NCBI RefSeq assembly: GCF_002896855.1
Contig: NZ_CP021850.1
Location: forward strand, 1 to 64,000
Direction of reading: 5' to 3'
Source: Clostridium thermosuccinogenes
GTDB lineage: Bacteria; Bacillota; Clostridia; Acetivibrionales; DSM-5807
Length of the DNA stretch: 64,000 nt
Shown: one piece after another, positions 44,101 through 52,766 of the stretch
Layout: every line of letters starts with the position of its first letter
Numbering within the stretch: position 1 is the stretch's first letter
Program-made: the position numbers and the translations under genes
The notes under the pieces: generated by a model
Seen by the model: only the letters and a program-made list of their open reading frames with translations
Database searches by the model: none
What the model was told of the DNA's origin: nothing

Positions 44101-46087
44101 ATCATTGATTACAAAGGATGGCAGCACTTTTTATGCAAGAGTTTACAATCTGGCTCCCAATACATCCTATGATATAAAGGTGTATAGAGGAAACACGCAG
44201 ATGACAATATACCCGGAAGCAAGCTCAATGACCACAAGGGACAGCTACCACCAGGTGGCGGTCAGTTGGAAGGGGCTTCCGTATGGTTATAAATATGAAC
44301 TGGCGATAAGAGCTGCGGATGAATCCGAATATACCATATTGACGGATGACGATCTGGTATTTTATACAAACAGCGATGGAAAGAGCTATCCTTATTACAT
44401 TGAGGAGCATCAGGATACCGCAGGAAATGAGTATGCTTACTGTTATGCGGTGATCAAGTCCGTCAGGGTGACTACGTCCTTGGGAATAGTGCAGCATCAG
44501 CCGCTTAAATCCAATATGAAGTATTATATCAGGGTGAGGGCGGTAAAAGTAAGTGCCGAAGGGACCGTATATTATTCAAAATATGCCGGACCGGTGGAAA
44601 TAAGGACGGAGTTTTCCCAGGATGATTATGACGACACGGAGCAGGATGAGGAAAAGAAAGACAAATTCCTTGATAAGATTTCCAAGCTTGAGGAGAAGCT
44701 GTATTGGAGAATGTATATGAGCAACAGCAGCATAACCAAATTGCTTGTAAAAAGTGAAAGAATGGTTGATGCTGTAATCAATGACGGCAATCCTGCTTTT
44801 GTGCTGGATATTTCCGATATAGATGAAAACATGGATATTGATGTGATATACATGCCTCTTGAGGTTATAGAAGCTGCCGGTAAAGAGATTAAGAATTTTT
44901 CCATTAAAACCGACAGCGGAGAGTTTATATTCAGGCCCGGGACGTTGGATACCGAAAGAGATGAATTATTTAAAACTGTAAGGACTTCCTCCGGGGTGAA
45001 GGATTTGTTCCTCAAGATAACTTTCTCAAGGGGTAAGCTGCCTGATTCCAGCCTGCCTCAAGGGAAAAGGGTATCGGATGTGAGTGAGCTTAAATTGCAG
45101 GTACTGGGTACTTCACTTACCGATGAAAACTTGAAGAATATGATCCATGACAGGCTATACAATGAAAAAACAGGGCTGGTCAAAGAAAAGTTGGATATAC
45201 TGATGAATTCCAACGGGAGCAGTAATATGACACCCAAGCAGTTGGATCAGTACCTGGATTTACTGGTGGAAGACGTGGAAAGGGAGCTGTCGGAATATAT
45301 AGGAGGAATCGTCGAAGGCGGCAGGTACACATCGGGAATGGTAGTGAGGACGGAGTCTTTGACGGAATTCAATGTTCCCATGTTGGTAAAGCTATACCAC
45401 GGGAAGGAGCAGGGACTCATAAATCCTTATGCTTATTACAGCGATGCGAAGTCATGGAGGAAATTATCTGCGGATGTAGACCAATCCTATGGTTCCGTAA
45501 GCTTTAATGCCGGAAAGACAGGGCAGTATGTCCTCTTAACACAGAATAATTCCATGAAGGACGTACCGGACGACTACTGGGCCAAAGACAGCATAATCAG
45601 GTTTACGTCCAAGTATGATCTGACCGGTGTATTTGCCGGCATTGAAAAATCCTTCAGTCCCGAACTCAGTGTTTCGGTTAAGGAGATGGTGCTCTTATAC
45701 GACAGGATCACCGGCAATACAGGGGAGAGCAGCGGCACAAACATTAAAAAGAGGGCTCAGATTCTGGGCCTGGACAAGCTTTTAAACCTGTCGAATGCCG
45801 TACGGGACATCTCCAGGGAGGAGACGGCGTCAGTGCTGGCGAAGCTGTATTGTATGAAAACAGGTGTTGACTTAAGCAGCATAAAGCCCGGAAGGACAGT
45901 GTTTATTGCTGATGATGCCGAGATCTCGAATTCAAAATACAACTCGGTTATCGTATGTATAGATCTCGGTATATTGGAGTTGGATGAGAATGTCAGATTT
46001 AAACCGAAGGGAAGCATGACCAGGGCAGAAATGATCACCGCCTTGGTAAGGCTTCTGGAGCTTACGGAGGATATGGCTGGTAAATAG
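41102..46087 (+). CDS. Giant secreted FnIII-like protein with degenerate SLH end
   Basis: This is a 1661-residue surface protein. A signal peptide (K-K-L-L-A-I-I-L-T-L, cleavage likely near A-H-A-A, residue 31) is followed by many beta-sandwich FnIII-like units up to about residue 1165, with repeated W-x-x-P/D and N-T-x-Y-Y-F-K/I-R patterns. An acidic linker, D-D-Y-D-D-T-E-Q-D-E-E, at about 1172 leads into a module containing F-I-F-R-P-G-T-L-D at about 1275-1283. The last 180 residues resemble S-L-H domains (D-V-P-D-D-Y-W-A-K-D, then S-M-T-R-A-E-M-I-T-A-L) but are divergent. No enzymatic motif is seen. The next gene encodes a shorter protein of the same plan. Probable role: cell-surface scaffold or adhesin. 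Confidence 0.8.
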   Translation: MKVFKKLLAIILTLSIFLSMMPGVGSVVHAAGPGIVNVYVDNYDRETGILTIRWDGISGAQNVRVEYKAPDGTDRTESADNITTNTLTFSTKLANDFIYAMDIKIYKSADPLTLAAQGFLCFLPGITFRAVAVDGNRDYEDIDKIGREIGIKPALKLTWSVPSVYNGSNFVPADTDDALSVIVSKIKTMYGKNISENALKSYIISVDRNDLGNNLTALSDIEIKQESINSYKANTAKNKNLTAKVEYNTTSHELTLYLVGGKDGSVVLPATDAEKDSEWDTKWKNLLPAEMADANIKDSVLFDPDILPGTVYSMGVMPIFKDGQNLDVISVGDPEDDQQSPLTDVPYIYTAMRFKLTKDEWGNLNVIIYKVNGGSTNLPNLIYEIQSGKSSPGLGGDLPLIESIDDIYYPTGITVFSSIRDIEPSNTDNYKVVAKSQAGERIASWNMPFRLADYISGPHMPNDVKIEPDRNEVSIEVVNPQTGDTFIEKTTDITISWKKPANWANEIEPNTDPDKDVYYHVLLSTNQTDLGEKKSLEANGVNYGDFDVKYRRVLYFSSKAAVQDPQDSSRLMYTIKGDELFKYVKFTGTYDAEGKPVFQYGDIDNAEGYPEFLLPNKVYYLQMFTTTGEHADNPGENHKSGYSAIKSFATSVGAQQIVPVPYNFNYTLNDIDRNTKRNYIEFVIAENDVDKESFIANRGASSNPTVNVYYELYMAKPQGSTHASETLDFELIDTLPGTGEKSAPVIHVSVGRTGTPVLKANTTYYFKVVTKLVLDEGKSTEKVIRSESSMIRPVTTIKSIVIDTPDTSNQKPLAPLDFTDKDDNGESTVNGPSVTLSWTRQKDDEIGKDDIKYTIVVTSTRLSGMDELPVGDYIHDTFMATIGNKLKLLDPGAAPMEDSDIKFEFDEGKNKYRLVIKNWLDPNRLYFFSIRAVKGGKTSDWVCIPVTTPLIPEPTNMEAIKDYQLGFYWRDTTPYVMPEDYVIKIKKTSDSNYEEVPRSRSLITKDGSTFYARVYNLAPNTSYDIKVYRGNTQMTIYPEASSMTTRDSYHQVAVSWKGLPYGYKYELAIRAADESEYTILTDDDLVFYTNSDGKSYPYYIEEHQDTAGNEYAYCYAVIKSVRVTTSLGIVQHQPLKSNMKYYIRVRAVKVSAEGTVYYSKYAGPVEIRTEFSQDDYDDTEQDEEKKDKFLDKISKLEEKLYWRMYMSNSSITKLLVKSERMVDAVINDGNPAFVLDISDIDENMDIDVIYMPLEVIEAAGKEIKNFSIKTDSGEFIFRPGTLDTERDELFKTVRTSSGVKDLFLKITFSRGKLPDSSLPQGKRVSDVSELKLQVLGTSLTDENLKNMIHDRLYNEKTGLVKEKLDILMNSNGSSNMTPKQLDQYLDLLVEDVERELSEYIGGIVEGGRYTSGMVVRTESLTEFNVPMLVKLYHGKEQGLINPYAYYSDAKSWRKLSADVDQSYGSVSFNAGKTGQYVLLTQNNSMKDVPDDYWAKDSIIRFTSKYDLTGVFAGIEKSFSPELSVSVKEMVLLYDRITGNTGESSGTNIKKRAQILGLDKLLNLSNAVRDISREETASVLAKLYCMKTGVDLSSIKPGRTVFIADDAEISNSKYNSVIVCIDLGILELDENVRFKPKGSMTRAEMITALVRLLELTEDMAGK

Positions 46088-46092
46088 GTTTA

Positions 46093-46117
46093 TTCCCGGC
46101 GGAGCTTCCGCCGGAAT
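46093..46117. other. GC-rich hairpin between the two giant surface protein genes
   Basis: CCGGCGGA, loop GCT and TCCGCCGG form a perfect 8-bp stem just after the first gene's stop, extended by ATT/AAT. There is no T-tract, so it may attenuate or stabilise rather than end the transcript. Confidence 0.5.
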
Positions 46118-46202
46118 AGACCGGTGGAAGGGATAAGAGTTGGGATGAGCCAAAGTTTTACGGCACATATTTTAATAAAGTTTCAGGGTTAGGAGTTTTG
46201 TT

Positions 46203-49200
46203 ATGAGGATATCAAAAAGAGGGATAAGTGTCTTATTGTCAATATTTCTGTTTTTGTCTATGGGGATGGAAACGCTTCTTTATGCAAAACAGTATGATGA
46301 AGTGCCTCTTCCTCCTAAAAACATAAAGCTGAATGGTAATAATGCCGTCGGCTATAATCAGGAAGATGGTTACTATGCGGATATCAAGTGGGAGAATCAG
46401 TACGACAAGTCCCAGGACGCTAATACTGATGACTTTGTAGGAGAATATTTTAACTTCTACCTTCAGGAGATAAGAGAGACGGATACGGTGCGGTACCAGT
46501 ATTATGAAAAGAACATTTTAAATTTAAATAACACTATGACTTCCTACAGGCTTAAAAAGCTAAAATCGGGTACCGTTTACTATGTTGATATGACCACATA
46601 CCATAACCACAAGGACAGCGAGGATAATATATACTCCAGCGGACCATCGGAGCCGTCCCTCCGGTATAAGTTCCTGACCAAAATCAACCTTAAAGTGGAT
46701 GCGGTGAGCTCCAATGAAATTAAAATCGTTTGGGATGATGTATGGGATGAAAATGAATCAGGGGTAAGAGAGCGCATCAACTACAAGCTGTACATATCCC
46801 AGGATAGAAGCAAAATCCTTGATGTGTCGCCCATATACATAAAAAAGGAGCAGATCGGAGAAGGCAAGGCTATAAGGGTCAATTCGGACGGTGATCTGGA
46901 ATATACCCACAAATTCAATGGCGACGTAAAGAACGTAGCCGGTAGGGTGTATTATGTGAAAATCGTGCCGGATGTAAGCAATGAGGCGTTTTTGCAGGCG
47001 TCCACCGACATAGTGCCTGCGAGCACATATATAAATGCCAGGGTTTATAAGACTGCCGTTACCGATGAAGGAAGCATATGGAGGCTGGAATGGGACTCTA
47101 TCGGCAACAGCATAACCTACAGGATAGACAAGATAATCGACGGGGTTGCAAAACCATATATACATGAAGTGACCACAACCAACTGTGATCTTGTTATACC
47201 GTCGAATGAAAAGGAAAGCATATTTATCATCAGAGCCAATGTGGACAGTACGACTCCTGTACCAATAGTATCAAGGGAGATAGTGATAAGCGACGATATC
47301 CTTTCTCCTATTGAGCTGGTTCCGGCTCCCGAATTTGTTGACGAACTGGCTTCCGGAGAGGCGAGGATCACATATCCGGAACTCCTCAATCCCGACAACG
47401 CTACCATCCTCTGGCGTGCTCCTAGAAAAGGGGACGGCAGCTTGTATGAGAATCTGGAGTATGATATGTGGCTTGTCAGGTATGACCAAGCGGAAGATGA
47501 CAGCTCGGTTTTGCCTGTAAACATAACCATTAAGGAAGAAAACCATGTTATAGATACCAATGGCCAGATCGTAGGCTATAAATATAAAATCAACGATCTT
47601 GAACCCAATACCATGTATTATGTAAAGATGGCTGCCAAAAGCCCCGACAAGGATGCGGCAGGAAATACGGTATATTCCCCGGTGTCTGTTCGCATTGTCG
47701 TAACACCGTCCTACGGGAATACTGGTGAAAGGCCTGTGGCTCCAGGGGAAATCATACCTCTGTATCCAACCGAAGGAGATATGTTTGATGACACCAACAC
47801 CATAAAAGTCCAGCTTAACACCTCCTGGTATGAAAAATATGTGGATGCAGGGGACGGCACAGGATACTGGGTTCCGGTAGGAGAGGATTATGATCCTGTA
47901 GTCAATCCTCCCGATGGGGTTTATTATCGCAAGGTTAACTATTTGCCCGAAGTGCAGTTCGATTTGTATTATGTTGAGTACAGCGAATGGGTGGGAAAAA
48001 ATTATGGAGATGCCGATTACGAACAGCTGATTGAGCTGGAGAAGACCACGAACAAGGTTCCTCCTGAGAATTTCTCCAAAGTCAATAACATTGTCAAAGC
48101 TACGATTGAAGGACTGGAAAGCAATACTGCGTATGTTTTATGGGCCAGGGCAAAATATGGGGATGATCTTGTTTCAGATCCTTCCACTCCTGTGGTGGTG
48201 ACTACCGACCCAATTATCATACCCGGGATTGAAACCCCTGTTGTTCCTGTGTTCAATTATTCCTATGCGGGGGATAATTATGTTGAAATCGGGTGGAATT
48301 TCAACTTCACCGATGGATACAGCTATCGTATAAAATATGGAACTGTTGAGGATATCAACAAGGCTGAAGAAATTGACGAGCCTGTAACGAAAGAGACCTA
48401 TAAAAATGGCTATTACAGAATCGACGGACTTAACCAGAATACCTTGTACCATTTTTGGATAAAAGCAGTATATACCAATGCGGAAGGGCAAACGGTGGAA
48501 TCAGGATGGAGCGATGCTCTGTCAATAAGAACCAAGCCTTTTATTCCGCCGGAAACCCCTAAAGGTTTTGGTATTAAAAATGATGCCGGAGCAATAACCG
48601 AAACCAGCTTAACTTTTGAATGGCTCCAGGAAGAAGGATTGGAGTATGTGCTGGAAGTGGCGGACAACATTGATTACAAGAATGCTGTGGAATATAATGC
48701 CGGAAGCAGCTCCGAATATAAAGTCGAAGGGCTTATTTCCTATCGCAGGTATTATGTGAGGCTGTACGCTTATGATCCGGAAAAGGATCTCAGGTCACAG
48801 CCGACTCAAAGTATCATTGTAAGGACTAAAAGGAGTAAAGATGATTACGACTCCGATCAGGATCAGGACGTGAAGGAAATAAAGCTGGATGAAATAATTA
48901 TCAAGGATCCCGCAGCAATTGATGGCGTGTGGAATGTCAAAATAACCGGAAGTAATGCGGAGAAATTCATTGAATATATCGTATCCGACAAAAAGCTGGA
49001 TTTTATTCTGGATTTGACGAAGCCACCGGCAAAAACGTCAAAAGTCAGCATCCTGATGTCCAGCAAAATATTTGATGCTCTGACGGAACTGGGGGAAAAC
49101 TTCATAGTTAAATTGAAAGATTTCCGATTTGTCATAAGGCCGGGAACGCTTGATAAGACGCTGGCGGGACCTGAGCTGGGCAAGCTTTCGTCCTATAACT

Positions 49201-50042
49201 ATCGTATATTTGTTACTCTTTCGGCGGATACTTACGGGAGCAATGCCGCAAGCCTCATATTCAAGGCAAAAGCTGCGGATATTGAATTTAGTGCGATGAA
49301 CGGCAGCAGCCCTGTACCTGTAGCAGCCCTGAAAAAACCGCTCAAGGCGGAAATACCTTATTCGGAAAGGGATTGGTATAAAGAAGGGAAAACATCGGCA
49401 TTTGTGTACAGCCCGGAAAAGGGTCTCTGGGAAAAGCAAGATACATACAATCTGTTTGACAGCGAAAAGGACGAAGGATATATAGGCTTTGAGATGTCAA
49501 AGGTCGGAAAATTTGCAGCAGCGGATACTTATGGTGGCTATTACACCGATATCGGCGGGCATATGTTTGAAGAGGCCATAAGCAATGTATCTTCCGTGCA
49601 TGAGCTTAAGAGCATAAAGGGCAGAAAATTTGAACCGGATAAAGAATGCACCATTGGTGATGCCGTGAAATTTATGCTGGATGCCATGGACTACAATTAT
49701 GGCAATGATTATATGAATATAGCAGTCAAGTCCGGCCTTATAAGCAGATCCGATGTTAACAGCGCCAATGTGAAGTGCACAAGGGAAAAGGCAATAGCGA
49801 TGGTTGTAAGGCTTTATGAGCTGAAGACAGGTACTGTAGCCCGTACCGAGTATAAGAGTTATACAATATTTAATGATATGGATAAGGTTGATCCCGGATT
49901 GGTTGAAAAGGTCAGCTTTGCTGCAGAAAATGGAATAGCAATCGGAAAAACGGGCAAAAATCTTATGCCGGATAGCATAATCACCCGAGGGGAAATTATG
50001 GGATTGCTGGAGAGGATGATGATGCTTTCCGGAGAGATATAA
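46203..50042 (+). CDS. Giant secreted FnIII-like protein, paralogue of the preceding gene
   Basis: This 1279-residue protein has the same order as its neighbour. A signal peptide (I-S-V-L-L-S-I-F-L-F-L-S-M, end near residue 28) comes first, then FnIII-like repeats to about residue 870 and an acidic linker (D-D-Y-D-S-D-Q-D-Q-D-V-K-E) at about 878. A module with F-V-I-R-P-G-T-L-D at about 976-984 follows, then degenerate SLH-like repeats from about 1112. In the last repeat N-L-M-P-D-S-I-I-T-R-G-E-I-M keeps the SLH signature. ATG 46203 follows TTAGGAG. It lies 115 bases after the paralogue and is probably co-expressed. Sequence identity outside the shared module looks low, so the duplication is old. 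Confidence 0.8.
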   Translation: MRISKRGISVLLSIFLFLSMGMETLLYAKQYDEVPLPPKNIKLNGNNAVGYNQEDGYYADIKWENQYDKSQDANTDDFVGEYFNFYLQEIRETDTVRYQYYEKNILNLNNTMTSYRLKKLKSGTVYYVDMTTYHNHKDSEDNIYSSGPSEPSLRYKFLTKINLKVDAVSSNEIKIVWDDVWDENESGVRERINYKLYISQDRSKILDVSPIYIKKEQIGEGKAIRVNSDGDLEYTHKFNGDVKNVAGRVYYVKIVPDVSNEAFLQASTDIVPASTYINARVYKTAVTDEGSIWRLEWDSIGNSITYRIDKIIDGVAKPYIHEVTTTNCDLVIPSNEKESIFIIRANVDSTTPVPIVSREIVISDDILSPIELVPAPEFVDELASGEARITYPELLNPDNATILWRAPRKGDGSLYENLEYDMWLVRYDQAEDDSSVLPVNITIKEENHVIDTNGQIVGYKYKINDLEPNTMYYVKMAAKSPDKDAAGNTVYSPVSVRIVVTPSYGNTGERPVAPGEIIPLYPTEGDMFDDTNTIKVQLNTSWYEKYVDAGDGTGYWVPVGEDYDPVVNPPDGVYYRKVNYLPEVQFDLYYVEYSEWVGKNYGDADYEQLIELEKTTNKVPPENFSKVNNIVKATIEGLESNTAYVLWARAKYGDDLVSDPSTPVVVTTDPIIIPGIETPVVPVFNYSYAGDNYVEIGWNFNFTDGYSYRIKYGTVEDINKAEEIDEPVTKETYKNGYYRIDGLNQNTLYHFWIKAVYTNAEGQTVESGWSDALSIRTKPFIPPETPKGFGIKNDAGAITETSLTFEWLQEEGLEYVLEVADNIDYKNAVEYNAGSSSEYKVEGLISYRRYYVRLYAYDPEKDLRSQPTQSIIVRTKRSKDDYDSDQDQDVKEIKLDEIIIKDPAAIDGVWNVKITGSNAEKFIEYIVSDKKLDFILDLTKPPAKTSKVSILMSSKIFDALTELGENFIVKLKDFRFVIRPGTLDKTLAGPELGKLSSYNYRIFVTLSADTYGSNAASLIFKAKAADIEFSAMNGSSPVPVAALKKPLKAEIPYSERDWYKEGKTSAFVYSPEKGLWEKQDTYNLFDSEKDEGYIGFEMSKVGKFAAADTYGGYYTDIGGHMFEEAISNVSSVHELKSIKGRKFEPDKECTIGDAVKFMLDAMDYNYGNDYMNIAVKSGLISRSDVNSANVKCTREKAIAMVVRLYELKTGTVARTEYKSYTIFNDMDKVDPGLVEKVSFAAENGIAIGKTGKNLMPDSIITRGEIMGLLERMMMLSGEI

Positions 50043-50381
50043 CCGAGAATGTAGCCTTTTAAATATTTATGTCATCTGAAAATACTTGAGGGTGGTCCAT
50101 ATTTGGTGCTATAATCAATTGGTGGAATGATAATGCTGAGTAATAATTTGTAAAATATGGCAAGACGGGGAAGGGCATTCTCCGTCTTGTTGGAGCATTG
50201 TGATGCAATTGCTTGGCAATTGCTTTCGCTGTTATAAAAATCGAAATATTTGAATTTTATTATGATTAAGGCATTGCTTAGGTAAAAAGCCAGGTGCAGT
50301 CATGTATTAAAATTATTACATGTATATCCCAATGTCGATGAGGCAATAATTTTACTAGGGTTTCAGTAAAGGGGAATATAC
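50043..50381. other. Gap with a strong hairpin, no gene
   Basis: A 12-bp stem, CAAGACGGGGAA at 50161-50172 with TTCTCCGTCTTG at 50178-50189 (one wobble), is the main feature. It lacks a T-tract. A repeated GCAATTGC follows at 50214-50233 as two copies three bases apart. No reading frame or clear promoter is visible; AAAGGGG before 50382 is the ywmB ribosome binding site. Confidence 0.5.
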
Positions 50382-51143
50382 ATGGAGAAATTAAGGATTG
50401 CGGCCTTTTTTACAGTGCTTTTTATCTTAATATTATCAATATTTAATTTAAAAATGCATTATCAAATCAACTCTACTCAAACTACCTTGATGAATAGTTA
50501 TAATAATTTAGGTGCTGAGTTTGTTAGCAGTGAAATCTACATATGGGGGAGGATAGAGGAAAACCAACATAATATAAGCGATTTGCGGGCAATGGCAGGA
50601 GATATTTTCAATAAGATGGGAATACGTGAAAACAGTGAGTTTGCGGAAATATCTGACGAAGATGAAGGTGGTCGTAGGTTTGAGATGAAAGGAACGACGG
50701 ATGACGGGATTGATGCATGCATCAGCATTAAGACCGGCGCCGGACGGGATGAGGGTAGCGAAAGCATCCTTTCGGTGAGCGTTAAGAATTATGCAACCTG
50801 TTCGTCAATGGAAGAGGCGGCCAACATAATAAAGGATGCCTTTGAAAATTATCATATCAAACCTGTGATAAATACCATCATTACAGGAAGTTTCCCCGGA
50901 AGACTTGACAAAAATCAGGAAGATGATGTCTTGAGGCGTGTTATCAAGAGCACCGGGGCGAAAAAGATCGAAGGCGTTAGAGACAAAAACCTGCTAAGTG
51001 TTTCAGCTTATTCTCCCTTCATAAAGGAGTCGGTAAAAGTGAAGGGAAAGGATGTAAACTTAAATCTTGCCATCAGGTATAACTCATATGAGAGTAAAAC
51101 GTACATATGGCTTGCAGCACCGGTTATAACTACGGAGTATTAG
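50382..51143 (+). CDS. ywmB: YwmB-family protein
   Basis: This 253-residue protein has an N-terminal membrane helix (A-A-F-F-T-V-L-F-I-L-I-L-S-I-F) and a YwmB domain, a fold likened to TATA-box-binding protein but exported in this family. Its function is unknown. Its place directly before murA is the conserved arrangement in Bacillus and Clostridia and supports the assignment. ATG 50382 follows AAAGGGG. Confidence 0.82.
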   Translation: MEKLRIAAFFTVLFILILSIFNLKMHYQINSTQTTLMNSYNNLGAEFVSSEIYIWGRIEENQHNISDLRAMAGDIFNKMGIRENSEFAEISDEDEGGRRFEMKGTTDDGIDACISIKTGAGRDEGSESILSVSVKNYATCSSMEEAANIIKDAFENYHIKPVINTIITGSFPGRLDKNQEDDVLRRVIKSTGAKKIEGVRDKNLLSVSAYSPFIKESVKVKGKDVNLNLAIRYNSYESKTYIWLAAPVITTEY

Positions 51144-51227
51144 AGTGAGAGCTGGAGTTCCAGGTTGTGGAAGTGAGTTTGGGAAAACAAAAGAAAAAAC
51201 AGAGAACGTAAGAAAAGGAGAATTAAC

Positions 51228-52493
51228 GTGCCCAAATATATTATCACTGAGGGATCACCTCTAAAAGGGAGAATAAAGGTCAGCGGAGCAAAAAATTCTG
51301 TATTGCCTATTATTGCAGCTTCGTTGCTGGCAGATGAGCAAGGCGTTATTGAAGAAGTTCCATACTTGAATGATGTAAAAGTGATGTGTGACTTGCTGGG
51401 AGAATTGGGGGCAGAAGTCAAGTTTATTGACAACAATGAAAAATTGGTGATCAACCCGGAAGGTTTATATAATGAAACAGCACCCTATGAGCTCGTGAAC
51501 AAGATGCGAGCATCTTTTCTAATCATGGGGCCCTTGCTGGCAAAGCTGGGTGTAGCCAAAATACCACTCCCCGGAGGCTGTGCCATAGGCTCAAGACCGG
51601 TGGATTTGCATTTGAAGGGGTTTTCAGCCATGGGTGCTGAGATAATCCAGAAGCATGGCTATATTGAAGCAAAGACCAGGGGCAAATTGAAAGGCAATAA
51701 GGTTTATCTGGATTTTCCCAGTGTAGGTGCGACCGAGAATATCATGATGGCAGCAACCCTTGCAGAAGGCCAGACAATCATAGAAAATGCGGCAATAGAA
51801 CCTGAAATAGTTGACCTTGCCACTTATTTGACGGCTATGGGCGCTGATATAAAAGGGGCAGGCACGGATACGATCAAAATAAACGGAGTTAGTTCCCTTA
51901 AAGGGGTAAGCCACGCAATCATCCCGGACAGGATAGAAGCAGGCACTTATATGGTAGCTGCGGCCATCACCGGTGGCGATGTTGTTGTGGAAAACGTAGT
52001 TCCGGATCACTTAAAGCCGATCACAGCAAAGCTCAGAGAAGCAGGAGTTGTGGTCATTGAAGAGCCGACCAGCATACATATAGCCGGCAGGAATTGCTTG
52101 AAGTCGGTAGATATAAAAACTCATCCATACCCAGGATTTCCGACAGACATGCAATCCCAGATGACCTCGCTGATGTGCACAGCGGAAGGGACCAGCATTA
52201 TAATAGAGACAATTTTCGAGAACCGGTTTATGTATGTTAATGAATTGAAAAGGATGGGTGCCAATATCAAGATAGAAGGAAGAAGCGCTGTTGTAGAAGG
52301 CAAGCCCAAACTCCTGGGCGCCCGGGTTAAGGCTACAGATTTGAGGGCAGGTGCGGCATTGATATTGGCAGGCCTGGCTGCGGAAGGCGTCACGGAAATA
52401 ACGGATATTGAGCATATAGAGAGAGGCTATGTAAACATAGATGGTAAATTGAGATCTCTGGGAGTCAACATAGTGAGATCCGATGATGACTAA
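51228..52493 (+). CDS. murA: UDP-N-acetylglucosamine 1-carboxyvinyltransferase
   Basis: This enzyme catalyses the first committed step of peptidoglycan synthesis, transferring enolpyruvate from PEP to UDP-GlcNAc. The 421-residue protein has the EPSP-synthase-like inside-out barrel. The active-site Cys is present in [12 protein letters not shown], so it should be fosfomycin-sensitive. K-N near residue 20 (G-A-K-N-S) binds UDP. GTG 51228 follows AAAAGGAG. It is the second gene of the ywmB-murA pair preceding spoIID, as in B. subtilis murAA. Confidence 0.95.
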   Translation: MPKYIITEGSPLKGRIKVSGAKNSVLPIIAASLLADEQGVIEEVPYLNDVKVMCDLLGELGAEVKFIDNNEKLVINPEGLYNETAPYELVNKMRASFLIMGPLLAKLGVAKIPLPGGCAIGSRPVDLHLKGFSAMGAEIIQKHGYIEAKTRGKLKGNKVYLDFPSVGATENIMMAATLAEGQTIIENAAIEPEIVDLATYLTAMGADIKGAGTDTIKINGVSSLKGVSHAIIPDRIEAGTYMVAAAITGGDVVVENVVPDHLKPITAKLREAGVVVIEEPTSIHIAGRNCLKSVDIKTHPYPGFPTDMQSQMTSLMCTAEGTSIIIETIFENRFMYVNELKRMGANIKIEGRSAVVEGKPKLLGARVKATDLRAGAALILAGLAAEGVTEITDIEHIERGYVNIDGKLRSLGVNIVRSDDD

Positions 52494-52664
52494 GAAATAA
52501 ATATAATGATTTCGATATAGAGCAATCCTTGTACTATCAGGCATAGATTGCGGAAAAGACGAATGGATGCTGCTTATGCGGTGTCCATTTTTCATTTTTG
52601 TTTCAATTCTTTCAACAAATCATAAATGAAGCATGTCCATGAATATATTTATCTGTATGTAGCC

Positions 52665-52735
52665 ATAAAGATTATTTCACGACGTATTCCTCCAATTTAA
52701 AGGAGCGATATCCGTACTCCGATAATAATCTTTAT
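52665..52735. promoter_or_regulatory. Long inverted repeat in the spoIID leader
   Basis: ATAAAGATTATT at 52665-52676 is perfectly complementary to AATAATCTTTAT at 52724-52735. An inner CTCC/GGAG hairpin nests between them. The right arm ends 31 bases before the chosen spoIID start. It could form an mRNA structure or serve as an operator; the function is unknown. Confidence 0.6.
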
Positions 52736-52766
52736 AGCAATAAAAAATTTGATGGCAGGTATATGG

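Noticed and set aside
52621-52672. Sigma-E promoter for spoIID
   Set aside because: AATATATT and CATAAAGA are only partial matches and the spacing is ambiguous; not better than chance in AT-rich DNA.
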